Source: Comamonas antarctica (GTDB taxonomy: Bacteria; Pseudomonadota; Gammaproteobacteria; Burkholderiales; Burkholderiaceae_C). From it: a DNA stretch of 64,000 bases. Position numbers and translations under genes: made by a program. The notes below the pieces were generated by a model that was given only the letters and a program-made list of their open reading frames with translations, made no database searches and had not been told where the DNA came from. The stretch covers positions 2,969,501 to 3,033,500 of the forward strand of contig NZ_CP054840.1 of NCBI RefSeq assembly GCF_013363755.1, read 5' to 3'. Below, piece after piece: positions 27,263-37,658 of the stretch (its first letter is position 1; each line of letters opens with the position of its first letter).

Positions 27263-27568
27263 ATGAGCCCCAAGGAAAATGTCGCCATCAACCAGCTGTT
27301 CGAGCGGCTTGAATGCCGCTACGCGCTGCGGGTGTTGTGGGCGCTGCGGGACGGGCATCCGCAAACCTTCCGCCTGCTGCAGGACAGCGTCGGCGGCATC
27401 ACCCCGAATACGCTCAACACCCGCATCAAGGAACTGCGCGAGTGCGGCCTGCTCGAGCATGGCAGCGACGGCTATATCGTGACGCACACGGGCCAGGACC
27501 TGCTCAAGCGGCTCAGCGACGTGCAGGCTTTTGCCAACCGCTGGGTCACGGCGCGCGCCAAGAAGTAA
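27263..27568 (+). CDS. HxlR family helix-turn-helix regulator
   Basis: Small winged-helix protein of 101 residues. The family pattern is visible as RYALRVLWALRDGHPQTFRLLQ (given as RYALRVLWAL and FRLLQ), GITPNTLNTRIKELRECGLL (about residues 45-64) and the wing GYIVTHTGQDLLKRL. The conserved redox Cys found near the N-terminus of some HxlR sensors is missing. An AAGGAG site precedes ATG 27263. The gene is followed by the FKBP gene after 71 bases; its targets are unknown apart from the palindrome overlapping its own promoter. Confidence 0.85.
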   Translation: MSPKENVAINQLFERLECRYALRVLWALRDGHPQTFRLLQDSVGGITPNTLNTRIKELRECGLLEHGSDGYIVTHTGQDLLKRLSDVQAFANRWVTARAKK

Positions 27569-27639
27569 AGTACGGCATGCATCGCGCGCAGCTGCTGCGC
27601 CGCGCACAGTTTCACCAACGCATCTAGCAAGGATCTCCC

Positions 27640-27993
27640 ATGGCTTTCACCACCACCGCATCCGGCCTGCAATACGAAGACACCGTTGTCGGCGACGGCG
27701 CCGAAGCGCAGCACGGCGGCAACGTCACCGTGCACTACACCGGCTGGCTCTACAACGAAGGCGTGCAAGGCGCGAAGTTCGACTCCAGCAAGGACCGCAA
27801 GGACCCGTTCGTGTTCCCCCTTGGCGCCGGCATGGTCATCAAGGGCTGGGACGAAGGCGTCAAGGGCATGAAGGTCGGCGGCGCGCGCACGCTGATCATC
27901 CCCGCCGCGCTCGGCTATGGCGCCCGCGGCGCCGGCGGCGTGATCCCCCCGAACGCCACGCTCAAGTTCGACGTCGAACTCCTCGCAGTCTGA
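27640..27993 (+). CDS. FKBP-type peptidyl-prolyl cis-trans isomerase
   Basis: Single-domain FKBP of 117 residues without a signal peptide, so cytoplasmic. The active-site residues are typical: VHYTGWLYN, KFDSSKDR, MVIKGWDEGVKGMKVGG, IIPAALGYGARG and IPPNATLKFDVELL. An AAGGAT ribosome site precedes the ATG. It ends 22 bases before a bidirectional terminator shared with ppsA. Confidence 0.95.
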   Translation: MAFTTTASGLQYEDTVVGDGAEAQHGGNVTVHYTGWLYNEGVQGAKFDSSKDRKDPFVFPLGAGMVIKGWDEGVKGMKVGGARTLIIPAALGYGARGAGGVIPPNATLKFDVELLAV

Positions 27994-28014
27994 GAAACAC
28001 CTGTTTCAGGACAT

Positions 28015-28041
28015 GAAAAAAGCGGCCGAGGCCGCTTTTTT
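28015..28041. terminator. Bidirectional terminator between FKBP gene and ppsA
   Basis: AAGCGGCC-GA-GGCCGCTT has A and T runs on both sides, so it can end the FKBP transcript and the convergent ppsA transcript. Confidence 0.9.
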
Positions 28042-28059
28042 CATGGGGCAGACGCTTTT

Positions 28060-30453
<2,394 letters not shown>

Positions 30454-30511
30454 GGGAAAGCTCCAAAGTTAAAAACCGGTGCGACCGCGCCATCCGGTGA
30501 CGCGGGGTCTG

Positions 30512-30571
30512 GTCCATGCTGCGCTGCGCAGGCTTTGCTCTTGTGCTTGTGGGCCGCCGCCGAGCATGGAC
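30512..30571. promoter_or_regulatory. Inverted repeat in the ppsA/ppsR divergent region
   Basis: GTCCATGCT (30512-30520) and AGCATGGAC (30563-30571) are perfect inverted arms 42 bases apart in the 203-base gap between the two divergent genes. They might be paired binding sites or a stem; the factor is unknown. Confidence 0.3.
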
Positions 30572-30656
30572 GCGAAATTGGGAATAATGGGCGCCATTGT
30601 AGGCCCGCGACCCTTGTCCGCGTGCCTGGCTCGTAATTCACTTTTCCCGGAGCACC

Positions 30657-31478
30657 ATGCACACGCGCACCGTATTCCTGATCTCCGACGGCACCGGCAT
30701 CACCGCCGAAACTTTCGGCAAAGCCCTGATGACCCAGTTCGATGTGGCGGCGCGCTTCGTGCGCATTCCCTTCGTCACGACCGTGGACAAGGCGCACCAG
30801 ACGGTGCGCCAGATCAACCACACGGGCGAAGTGGAAGGCAAGAAGCCGATCGTGTTCACGACGCTGGTTGACATGGAGATCGTCGATGTCATCCGTGAGA
30901 ACTGCAAGGGCATGCTGATGGACATGTTCGGCACCTTCGTCAATCCGCTGGAGGAAGAGCTGGGCCTGAAATCGCACCACCGCGTGGGGCGCTTCTCGGA
31001 CATCAGCCAGAGCAAGGAATACCTTGACCGCATGGAGGCGATCAACTTCAGCCTCGCGCACGACGATGGCCAGACCAACCACGATCTCGCTGGCGCCGAT
31101 GTGATCCTGGTCGGCGTGAGCCGCAGCGGCAAGACGCCCACCAGCCTCTATCTCGCCATGCAGTTCGGCCTCAAGGTCGGCAACTATCCGCTGATTCCCG
31201 AGGATTTCGACCGGCGCCAGCTGCCGCCCGCGCTGCTGCCGGTGCGCAAGAAGCTGTTCGGCCTGTCGATCGACCCGCAGCGCCTGTCCGACATCCGCAA
31301 CGAGCGCCGTCCCAACTCGCGCTACGCCAGCCTCGAGAACTGCCGCCACGAAGTCGCCGAAGCCGAATCGATGATGCGGCGCACGGGCATCCGCTGGCTG
31401 TCGAGCACCAACAAGTCGATCGAGGAGATCGCCACCACGATCCTTCAGGAAGTAAAACCTGAAAGGCTGGGTTACTGA
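30657..31478 (+). CDS. ppsR: PEP synthase regulatory protein (kinase/pyrophosphorylase)
   Basis: Bifunctional ADP-dependent kinase and phosphate-dependent pyrophosphorylase of 273 residues that switches PEP synthase off and on by threonine phosphorylation. The N-terminus [18 protein letters not shown] is characteristic, and the P-loop is [15 protein letters not shown] (about residues 155-169). Divergence from ppsA is the usual arrangement in proteobacteria and supports the assignment. Confidence 0.97.
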   Translation: MHTRTVFLISDGTGITAETFGKALMTQFDVAARFVRIPFVTTVDKAHQTVRQINHTGEVEGKKPIVFTTLVDMEIVDVIRENCKGMLMDMFGTFVNPLEEELGLKSHHRVGRFSDISQSKEYLDRMEAINFSLAHDDGQTNHDLAGADVILVGVSRSGKTPTSLYLAMQFGLKVGNYPLIPEDFDRRQLPPALLPVRKKLFGLSIDPQRLSDIRNERRPNSRYASLENCRHEVAEAESMMRRTGIRWLSSTNKSIEEIATTILQEVKPERLGY

Positions 31479-31484
31479 TTCCTG

Positions 31485-31577
31485 CCCATCATCCTTCGAC
31501 AGGCTCAGGACGAACGGATTTCTGCGCTGGCGATAGAAGGGCCGAGGCTGGGGTATTCCCGTTCGTCCGGATGAACG
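31485..31577. repeat. Single dispersed repeat core with a complementary partner
   Basis: CATCCTTCGACAGGCTCAGG and ACGAACGG (31491-31518) match the unit of the tandem array at 10560-10750. About 40 bases downstream CCGTTCGTCC (31560-31569) is complementary to GGACGAACGG, so the region can fold as a long hairpin after ppsR. Confidence 0.6.
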
Positions 31578-31591
31578 ACCCCGGCAATGGA

Positions 31592-31618
31592 AAAAGGACT
31601 GCCATGGCAGTCCTTTTG
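31592..31618. terminator. Terminator between ppsR and ahpF
   Basis: AAAAAGGACTGCC-ATGGCAGTCCTTTT is a strong stem with A and T runs, placed to end the convergent ahpF and ppsR transcripts. Confidence 0.9.
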
Positions 31619-31636
31619 CATTTCACCCGCAGTGGA

Positions 31637-33202
31637 TCAATGCCGGATCAGATGGTCGAAGGCCGACAATGCCGCCGTCGCGCCCGCCCCGGCTGCAATC
31701 ACGATCTGCTTGTAGGGCACATCGGTGCAGTCGCCCGCGGCAAACACGCCCGGCACATTGGTGTGGCCCTTGGCGTCGATGATGATCTCGCCGAAGCGCG
31801 TGAGTTCGACCGTGCCCTTGAGCCAGTCGGTGTTGGGCAGCAGGCCGATCTGCACGAAGATGCCATCGAGCGCAATGTCCTGCACGCTGCCCGACACCCG
31901 GTCCTTGTAGGTCAGGCCCGTGACCTTCTTGCCGTCGCCGTTGACCTGCGTGGTCTCGGCGTTCACGATCACCGTGACGTTGGGCAGGCTGCGCAGCTTG
32001 CGCTGCAGCACCGCATCGGCGCGCAGTTCGGCGCCGAACTCGAGCAGCGTCACATGCTTGACGATGCCGGCCAGGTCGATCGCGGCTTCGACACCCGAGT
32101 TGCCGCCGCCGATCACGGCCACGGGCTTGCCCTTGAACAGCGGGCCGTCGCAGTGCGGGCAGTAGGTCACGCCCTTGGTGCGGTAGGTGTCCTCGCCGGG
32201 CACGTTCATGTTGCGCCAGCGCGCGCCGGTCGACAGGATCACCGTCTTCGAGCGCAGCGTCGCGCCCGACTCCAGCTCTACGGTCACCAGGCCGCCTTCT
32301 TCGCTCGCGGGGATCAGTGCCTTGGCGCGCTGCAGGTTCATGATGTCGACCTCATAGTCGCGCACATGGCGCTCGAGCGCGGCGGCGAACTGCGGGCCTT
32401 CGGTCTTCTGCACCGAGATGTAGTTCTCGATGTCGACGGTATCGAGCACCTGGCCGCCCAGGCGTTCCGCCGCAATGCCGGTGCGGATGCCCTTGCGCGC
32501 CGCATAGACGGCCGCAGCCGCGCCAGCGGGGCCGCCGCCGACGATCAGCACATCGAACGCATCCTTGGCGCTGATCTTCGCCGCTTCACGCGCCACAGCG
32601 CCGCTGTCGACCTTGGCGACGATCTCGGCGAGTTCCATGCGGCCCTGGCCGAAGCGCTCGCCATTGACGAACACCGTGGGCACGCCCATGATCTCGCGGG
32701 CCTCGATCTCGCCCTGGAACAGCGCGCCGTCGATGGCGGTGTGGGTGATGTTCGGATTGAGCACGCTCATCAGGTTCAGCGCCTGCACCACGTCGGGGCA
32801 GTTGTGGCACGACAGCGAGTAGTAGGTCTCGAAGTTCAGCGGCGTGTCGATGGCCTTGATCTGTTCGATCAGCTCGGCCGATTCCTTGGACGGATGGCCG
32901 CCGACCTGCAGCAGCGCCAGCACCAGCGAGGTGAACTCATGGCCCAGCGGCACGCCCGCAAAGCGCACGCCGGAGTTCACGCCCGGGTTCGTGATCAGGA
33001 AGGACGGCTTGCGCGCATCGGCGCCGGGGCTTTCGACGACGGTGATCTTGTCGCTGAGCGCCACCAAGTCGGCCAGCAGGGATTTGACTTCGCCAGACGC
33101 CTTGGAGTCATCGAGAGAGGCGACGATCTCCAGCGGCTTTTGCACGCGTTCGAGATAGGCCTTGAGTTGGGTCTTGAGTGTGGCGTCGAGCATTTTAGTC
33201 AA
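31637..33202 (-). CDS. ahpF: Alkyl hydroperoxide reductase subunit F
   Basis: Flavoprotein disulfide reductase of 521 residues that passes electrons from NADH to AhpC. An N-terminal double-thioredoxin-fold domain with CHNC (about residues 128-131) is followed by a thioredoxin-reductase-like part. That part carries the FAD loop [17 protein letters not shown] (about 215-231), the redox pair CPHC in [11 protein letters not shown] and a second dinucleotide loop [12 protein letters not shown]. ahpC lies upstream in the same direction with a terminator between, so part of transcription reads through or ahpF has its own promoter. Confidence 0.97.
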   Translation of the reverse strand: MTKMLDATLKTQLKAYLERVQKPLEIVASLDDSKASGEVKSLLADLVALSDKITVVESPGADARKPSFLITNPGVNSGVRFAGVPLGHEFTSLVLALLQVGGHPSKESAELIEQIKAIDTPLNFETYYSLSCHNCPDVVQALNLMSVLNPNITHTAIDGALFQGEIEAREIMGVPTVFVNGERFGQGRMELAEIVAKVDSGAVAREAAKISAKDAFDVLIVGGGPAGAAAAVYAARKGIRTGIAAERLGGQVLDTVDIENYISVQKTEGPQFAAALERHVRDYEVDIMNLQRAKALIPASEEGGLVTVELESGATLRSKTVILSTGARWRNMNVPGEDTYRTKGVTYCPHCDGPLFKGKPVAVIGGGNSGVEAAIDLAGIVKHVTLLEFGAELRADAVLQRKLRSLPNVTVIVNAETTQVNGDGKKVTGLTYKDRVSGSVQDIALDGIFVQIGLLPNTDWLKGTVELTRFGEIIIDAKGHTNVPGVFAAGDCTDVPYKQIVIAAGAGATAALSAFDHLIRH

Positions 33203-33246
33203 ATCCTATTAAATTATAATTTCGATAGCTATTGATTCAGAGTGTC

Positions 33247-33275
33247 AAAAAAAGCCCGGATCGCCCCGGGCTTTT
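33247..33275 (-). terminator. ahpC terminator
   Basis: The stem AAAAGCCCGG/CCGGGCTTTT with a T run on the minus strand lies 14 bases after the ahpC stop. It may set the excess of ahpC over ahpF mRNA. Confidence 0.85.
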
Positions 33276-33288
33276 CAGAGGCAATCTC

Positions 33289-33852
33289 TTAGATCTTGCC
33301 AACCAGGTCCAGCGAAGGAGCCAGCGTGGCTTCGCCTTCGTGCCACTTGGCGGGGCAGACTTCACCCGGGTGGGCAGCCACGTACTGTGCAGCCTTGACC
33401 TTGCGCAGCAGCTCGGTGGCGTCGCGGCCGATGCCTTCGGCGGTGATTTCCACAGCCTGGATCACGCCCTGGGGGTCGATGATGAAGGTACCGCGGTTGG
33501 CCAGGCCCTGGTCGGCGCGCAGGATCTCGAAGTTGTTCGAGATGGCCATGGTCGGGTCGCCGATCATGGTGTACTGGATCTTGGCGATGGTTTCCGAAGC
33601 GTCGTGCCAGGCCTTGTGCACGAAGTGCGTGTCGGTGGACACGGAGAAGATCTCCACGCCCATCTTCTGGAATTCTGCGTAGTGGTCAGCCACGTCGCCC
33701 AGTTCGGTGGGGCAGACGAAGGTGAAGTCGGCGGGGTAGAAGACAAACACGGCCCACTTGCCCAGCACGTCCTTTTCGGTGATGTCGATGAACTTGCCGG
33801 CCTTGAAAGCGCTGGCCTTGAAAGGTTTGATTTCGGTATTGATAACGGACAT
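33289..33852 (-). CDS. ahpC: Alkyl hydroperoxide reductase subunit C (typical 2-Cys peroxiredoxin)
   Basis: Cytoplasmic peroxidase of 187 residues that reduces H2O2, organic peroxides and peroxynitrite. The peroxidatic Cys is in FTFVCPTEL (Cys47) and the resolving Cys in [10 protein letters not shown] (about residue 166). It forms a pair with ahpF. The upstream region is AT-rich with an inverted repeat; no clear OxyR tetramer pattern was seen. Confidence 0.97.
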   Translation of the reverse strand: MSVINTEIKPFKASAFKAGKFIDITEKDVLGKWAVFVFYPADFTFVCPTELGDVADHYAEFQKMGVEIFSVSTDTHFVHKAWHDASETIAKIQYTMIGDPTMAISNNFEILRADQGLANRGTFIIDPQGVIQAVEITAEGIGRDATELLRKVKAAQYVAAHPGEVCPAKWHEGEATLAPSLDLVGKI

Positions 33853-33943
33853 GTTGCTTCCTTATTGAGTGGATCGACTGAACACAGGTATGAAGTTTAA
33901 AGCTTCCACAAAATATATCTAATCAATTGACTTTATTATGTCG

Positions 33944-33963
33944 ATTTAATATCTCTATTAAAT
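33944..33963. promoter_or_regulatory. AT-rich inverted repeat upstream of ahpC
   Basis: ATTTAATA (33944-33951) and TATTAAAT (33956-33963) are perfect 8-bp arms around TCTC, about 92 bases upstream of ahpC in the 288-base gap to bfr. This is a possible regulator site; it does not match the OxyR spacing ATAG-N7-CTAT. The rest of the gap shows only AT-rich promoter-like sequence. Confidence 0.4.
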
Positions 33964-34140
33964 ATCGCATCTCATAGCTCCAGGGTCGAGTAGCGCGGGT
34001 TTGGCGTCACAAGGGACTTCCCACAACGCAAACACGAGTCATGCTCAAACGCAGCCATACCGCGATTGCAGGGACAAGCCGTTACAACCACGTGACGAAC
34101 AGCGACAATCGGTCCATTCACACACGCGAAGGAGTACCCC

Positions 34141-34617
34141 ATGAAAGGCGATCAACAAGCCATTGCCCACCTGCAGGCGCAACTGAAGAATGAGCTCACG
34201 GCCATCAACCAGTACTTCCTGCACTACCGCATGTACAAGCACTGGGGCTTCGACAAGCTGGCGAAGAAGGAATATGCGGAGTCGATCGGCGAGATGAAGC
34301 ACGCCGACTGGCTCATGGACCGCATCTTCACGCTGGACGGCCTGCCCAACCTGCAGGACCTGGGCAAGCTGCAGATCGGCGAAGACGTGCCCGAATGCCT
34401 GGCCTGCGACCTGCGCCTGGAACTGGCGGCGCAGCAGACCATCAAGGACGGCATCCACTACTGCGAAAGCATCCGCGACTATGTCTCGCGCGACCTGCTG
34501 CAGAAGATTCTCGACGACACCGAGGAGCACATCGACTTCCTCGAGACCCAGCTGGACCTGGTCCAGAAGGTCGGCGTGCAGAATTACCTCCAGTCCCAGA
34601 TGGGCGAGCTGGAGTAA
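34141..34617 (+). CDS. bfr: Bacterioferritin
   Basis: Haem-containing iron-storage protein of 158 residues forming a 24-subunit shell. The ferroxidase ligands are visible as Glu18 (LKNELTAINQYF), Glu51 and His54 (GEMKHADW), Glu94 and Glu127/His130 (TEEHIDFLE), and the haem-ligating Met52 is present. A GAAGGAG ribosome site precedes ATG 34141. Placement beside ahpC/ahpF fits control of iron and peroxide together. Confidence 0.97.
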   Translation: MKGDQQAIAHLQAQLKNELTAINQYFLHYRMYKHWGFDKLAKKEYAESIGEMKHADWLMDRIFTLDGLPNLQDLGKLQIGEDVPECLACDLRLELAAQQTIKDGIHYCESIRDYVSRDLLQKILDDTEEHIDFLETQLDLVQKVGVQNYLQSQMGELE

Positions 34618-34637
34618 GGTTCTCCCGGCAGAAATTG

Positions 34638-34665
34638 AAAGCGGGCTTCAAGGCCCGCTTTTTTT
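34638..34665 (+). terminator. bfr terminator
   Basis: AAAGCGGGC-TTCAAG-GCCCGCTTT followed by more T residues, 20 bases after the bfr stop. Rho-independent. Confidence 0.92.
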
Positions 34666-34710
34666 ATCCCCTGCGCGCGCTGCGACACTTGCGGCCGATA
34701 TGCTCGCCCC

Positions 34711-34983
34711 ATGCAGACCCCACCCGAGACGCCCCCCTCCCCCGCCAGGCAAGCCAACAACCCATTGCATGGCATCACGCTCAAAGCCATTGTCGAGGCC
34801 TTGCACGCGCACTACGGCTGGGAAGAGCTCGCGCGCCTGGTGCCGATCCGCTGTTTCCAGAGCCAGCCCAGCGTCAACTCCAGCCTGAAGTTCCTGCGCC
34901 AGACCCCCTGGGCGCGCGAGAAGGTCGAAAGCCTGTACCTGTTCATGCTGCGCGAGCAGCGGCGAAAAAAAATCACCCCCTGA
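34711..34983 (+). CDS. VF530 family DNA-binding protein
   Basis: Small basic protein of 90 residues. The core NPLHGITLKAIVEALHAHYG (about residues 17-36), ELARLVPIRCFQSQPSVNSS and LKFLRQTPWAREKVE are the conserved blocks of the VF530 family, known from structural work as a DNA-binding fold without a defined role. The last two residues and the stop codon (Thr-Pro-stop) lie within a dispersed intergenic repeat that begins CACCCCCTGAGCG, so the native C-terminus may have been replaced by the insertion. Confidence 0.85.
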   Translation: MQTPPETPPSPARQANNPLHGITLKAIVEALHAHYGWEELARLVPIRCFQSQPSVNSSLKFLRQTPWAREKVESLYLFMLREQRRKKITP

Positions 34984-35100
34984 GCGACTTCGTGGCCGGG
35001 CCACCCCGCGCTTCCCCATCTCAACCTTCGGTGGAGGGGGACGGCACCCTCGCTGCGGGGCGGCCCTTGCTCGGCGCCCCCGGCCTGGGCCGCGCCTGCT
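34974..35100 (+). repeat. Dispersed intergenic repeat, copy 2
   Basis: Same family as at 21337, with the central CTCAACCTTCGGTGGAGGGG and GCGGGGCGGCCCTTGCTCGG blocks. It overlaps the end of the VF530 gene and fills the gap to the convergent alpha-E gene. Confidence 0.85.
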
Positions 35101-35116
35101 TCACACGGCGTGACCT

Positions 35117-36073
35117 TTAGTTCGGCACCAGGAAATCCCGGCTGATATCGGCGCCCAGCGCATTCACGCGTTCGAGGAACTGCGTGAGGTACGCATGCAG
35201 CCCGGTGGCGAGGATCTCCTCGATGCGCGCATAGCGCAGGTCGACCAGCAGGCGGCCGGCCTTGCGCTGGGTCTCGCCCGATTGCTCGTTGGCCACCAGC
35301 GTCAGGTTCGCCACGACTTCCTGCATGCTGGCGAGCAGCGAGCGCGGCATGTCGGGGCGCAGCATCAGCAGCTCGGCGACGCGCTCGGGCGTGATCACGT
35401 CGCGGTAGACCTTGCGGTAGACCTCGAAGGCCGAGACGCTGTGCAGCAGCGTGCTCCAGTGGTAGTAGTCGAAGTGCGCCGCGCCGGCGCCGCGCTCGCT
35501 GCCATGGTAGTCGTGCTCGATGGCGTGGAACTTGACGTCCAGCAGGCGTGCGGTGTTGTCGGCGCGCTCCAGCGCCGTGCCCAGGCGCAGGAAGTGATAG
35601 GCATCATCCTGCAGCATCGTGCTTTGGGTGACGCCGCGCGCCAGATGCGAGCGGTCCTTGACCCATTCGAAGAACCGCGCCGGGTCGCGTTCGAACGCGC
35701 CGCCATCGAGCTGCCGGCCCAGGTCCAGCCAGGTCTGGTTGTGCGTTTCCCAGACTTCAGTGGTCAGCGCGCCGCGCACCGCGCGCGCGTTCTCGCGTGC
35801 GGCGCGCAGGCAGCAAAAGATCGAGGCGTTGTTGCGCTCCTCGCGCACCATGAAATGCAGCACCTCATCGCGCGTGATTTCGTCATGCATCTCCAGATAG
35901 GCGGGGACCAGCTCGCTGATCGACAGCACGCCCTGCCAGTCCTTTTGCGCCTTGCGCGCGGCCTGCGGCAGCATCGAGGTGTCATAGGTCACGTTCAGCA
36001 AGCGCGCGGTGTTGGCCGCGCGTTCGATGTAGCGGGACATCCAGTACAGATGGTCGGCGGTACGGCTCAGCAT
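35117..36073 (-). CDS. Alpha-E domain-containing protein
   Basis: All-helical protein of 318 residues (formerly DUF403). The N-terminus MLSRTADHLYWMSRYIERAANTARLLN (given by ends MLSRTADHLYWMSRY and ANTARLL) and LRLGTALERADNTARLLD are the repeated family motifs. It overlaps the end of the ATP-grasp gene by 7 bases, and the pair is widely conserved. The two are thought to work together in modifying a peptide or protein, usually with a transglutaminase-like protein that is not present here. Confidence 0.93.
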   Translation of the reverse strand: MLSRTADHLYWMSRYIERAANTARLLNVTYDTSMLPQAARKAQKDWQGVLSISELVPAYLEMHDEITRDEVLHFMVREERNNASIFCCLRAARENARAVRGALTTEVWETHNQTWLDLGRQLDGGAFERDPARFFEWVKDRSHLARGVTQSTMLQDDAYHFLRLGTALERADNTARLLDVKFHAIEHDYHGSERGAGAAHFDYYHWSTLLHSVSAFEVYRKVYRDVITPERVAELLMLRPDMPRSLLASMQEVVANLTLVANEQSGETQRKAGRLLVDLRYARIEEILATGLHAYLTQFLERVNALGADISRDFLVPN

Positions 36074-37545
36074 GCGGCGCTCCCTTCGGCAAAGCCCGTT
36101 TCCTCTTCGAGCACCCAGGTGTCCTTGGTACCTCCGCCCTGCGATGAATTGACCACCAGCGATCCTTCCTTGAGGGCCACGCGGGTCAGGCCACCCGCCA
36201 CCATCTGCACCGACTTGCCGCTGAGCACGAACGGCCGCAGGTCGATGTGGCGCGGCGCAATGCCGCTTTCGACATAGGTCGGGCAGCTCGACAGGCTCAG
36301 TGTCGGCTGGGCAATGTAGCCCGCGGGATTCGCCATCAGCACGCGGCGGAAATCCTCGATCTCGGCGCGCGTCGCGGCCGGGCCGATCAGCATGCCGTAG
36401 CCGCCGGCGCCATGCACTTCCTTGACCACGAGTTCGTCGAGGTGGTCCAGCACATAGGCCAGGTCATCGCCCTTGCGGCACATCCAGGTCGGCACGTTGG
36501 ACAGCAGCGGCTGCTCGCCCAGATAGAAGCGGATCATGTCGGGCACATAGGGGTAGACCGACTTGTCATCGGCAATGCCGGTGCCGACCGCGTTGCAGAT
36601 GGCAACCTTGCCCGCGCGATAGGCGCGCATCAGGCCGGCGCAGCCCAGCGCCGAGTCGGCGCGGAAAACTTCAGGGTCGAGGAAGTCGTCATCGATGCGG
36701 CGGTAGATCACGTCGACGCGGCGCAGGCCGTGCGTGGTGCGCATGAACACGGTGTCGTTCTCGACCACCAGGTCCTGCCCTTCGACGAGTTCCACGCCCA
36801 TCTGCTGGGCCAGGAAGGCATGCTCGAAATAGGCGCTGTTGTGCATGCCGGGCGTGAGCACCACCACCGTCGGCGCGCTCGCGCCGGACGGCGCGACCGC
36901 GCGCAGGGTGTCGAGCAGCAGGTCGGGGTAGTGCGCGACCGGTGCCACCGCATGCTGCGCGAACAGCTCGGGGAACAACCGCATCATCATGCGCCGGTTC
37001 TCGAGCATGTACGAGACGCCCGACGGCACGCGCAGGTTGTCCTCGAGCACGAAGTATTCGCCCATGCCGTCGGCATTGCCGGCGCGCACGATGTCGATGC
37101 CGGCAATCTGCGCATAGATGTCGCCCGGCACCTTGACGCCCACCATCTCCGGGCGGTACTGGGCATTGTCCAGGATCAGGTCCGTGGGCACGATGCCCGC
37201 GCGCAGGATGTCCTGGCCGTGGTAGACATCGTGGATGAAGCGGTTGAGGGCCGTGGCGCGCTGCGCCAGGCCGCGCTGCAGGTGGGACCATTCGGCCGCG
37301 GGAATGATGCGCGGTATCTGGTCGAACGGGATCAGCCGCTCCTGCCCCGCGCCTTCCTCGTCCTTGGCGCCATAGACGGCAAAGGTGATGCCGACCCGGC
37401 GAAAGATCATCTCTGCCTCGGCGCGCCGCGCCTGCATGGTCTCGCCGGGCTGGCGTGAAAGCCAGTCGCGGTAGCTCTTGTAATGCGCGCGCACATCGCT
37501 GCCCTCGAAGGGTGTGGCTGCATACATTTCATCAAATCTGTGCAT
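36067..37545 (-). CDS. Circularly permuted type 2 ATP-grasp protein
   Basis: ATP-dependent ligase-like protein of 492 residues. The family blocks RRVGITFAVYGAKDEEG, PFDQIPRIIPAAEW, VLEDNLRVPSGVSYMLENR and VGTGIADDKSVYPYVPDMI are all present. ATG 37545 with a GGAGA site is the natural start; the frame runs on upstream only as antisense to comEC. It is the first gene of a two-gene operon with the alpha-E protein. The substrate is unknown. Confidence 0.93.
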   Translation of the reverse strand: MHRFDEMYAATPFEGSDVRAHYKSYRDWLSRQPGETMQARRAEAEMIFRRVGITFAVYGAKDEEGAGQERLIPFDQIPRIIPAAEWSHLQRGLAQRATALNRFIHDVYHGQDILRAGIVPTDLILDNAQYRPEMVGVKVPGDIYAQIAGIDIVRAGNADGMGEYFVLEDNLRVPSGVSYMLENRRMMMRLFPELFAQHAVAPVAHYPDLLLDTLRAVAPSGASAPTVVVLTPGMHNSAYFEHAFLAQQMGVELVEGQDLVVENDTVFMRTTHGLRRVDVIYRRIDDDFLDPEVFRADSALGCAGLMRAYRAGKVAICNAVGTGIADDKSVYPYVPDMIRFYLGEQPLLSNVPTWMCRKGDDLAYVLDHLDELVVKEVHGAGGYGMLIGPAATRAEIEDFRRVLMANPAGYIAQPTLSLSSCPTYVESGIAPRHIDLRPFVLSGKSVQMVAGGLTRVALKEGSLVVNSSQGGGTKDTWVLEEETGFAEGSAAC

Positions 37546-37658
37546 CAACGGTGTCTCCTGCAACCATCCAAGCAAGCCGCGGGCCAGCTGCGGCCCGACG
37601 CTTGTCCAAATGTAAGTGTAGCCAGCGCCGGCCAGCCGCCAGGTAGGTCGAAAACGCA

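Noticed and set aside
33853..34000. OxyR binding site upstream of ahpC
   Set aside because: No ATAG-N7-CTAT-N7-ATAG-N7-CTAT pattern could be aligned.
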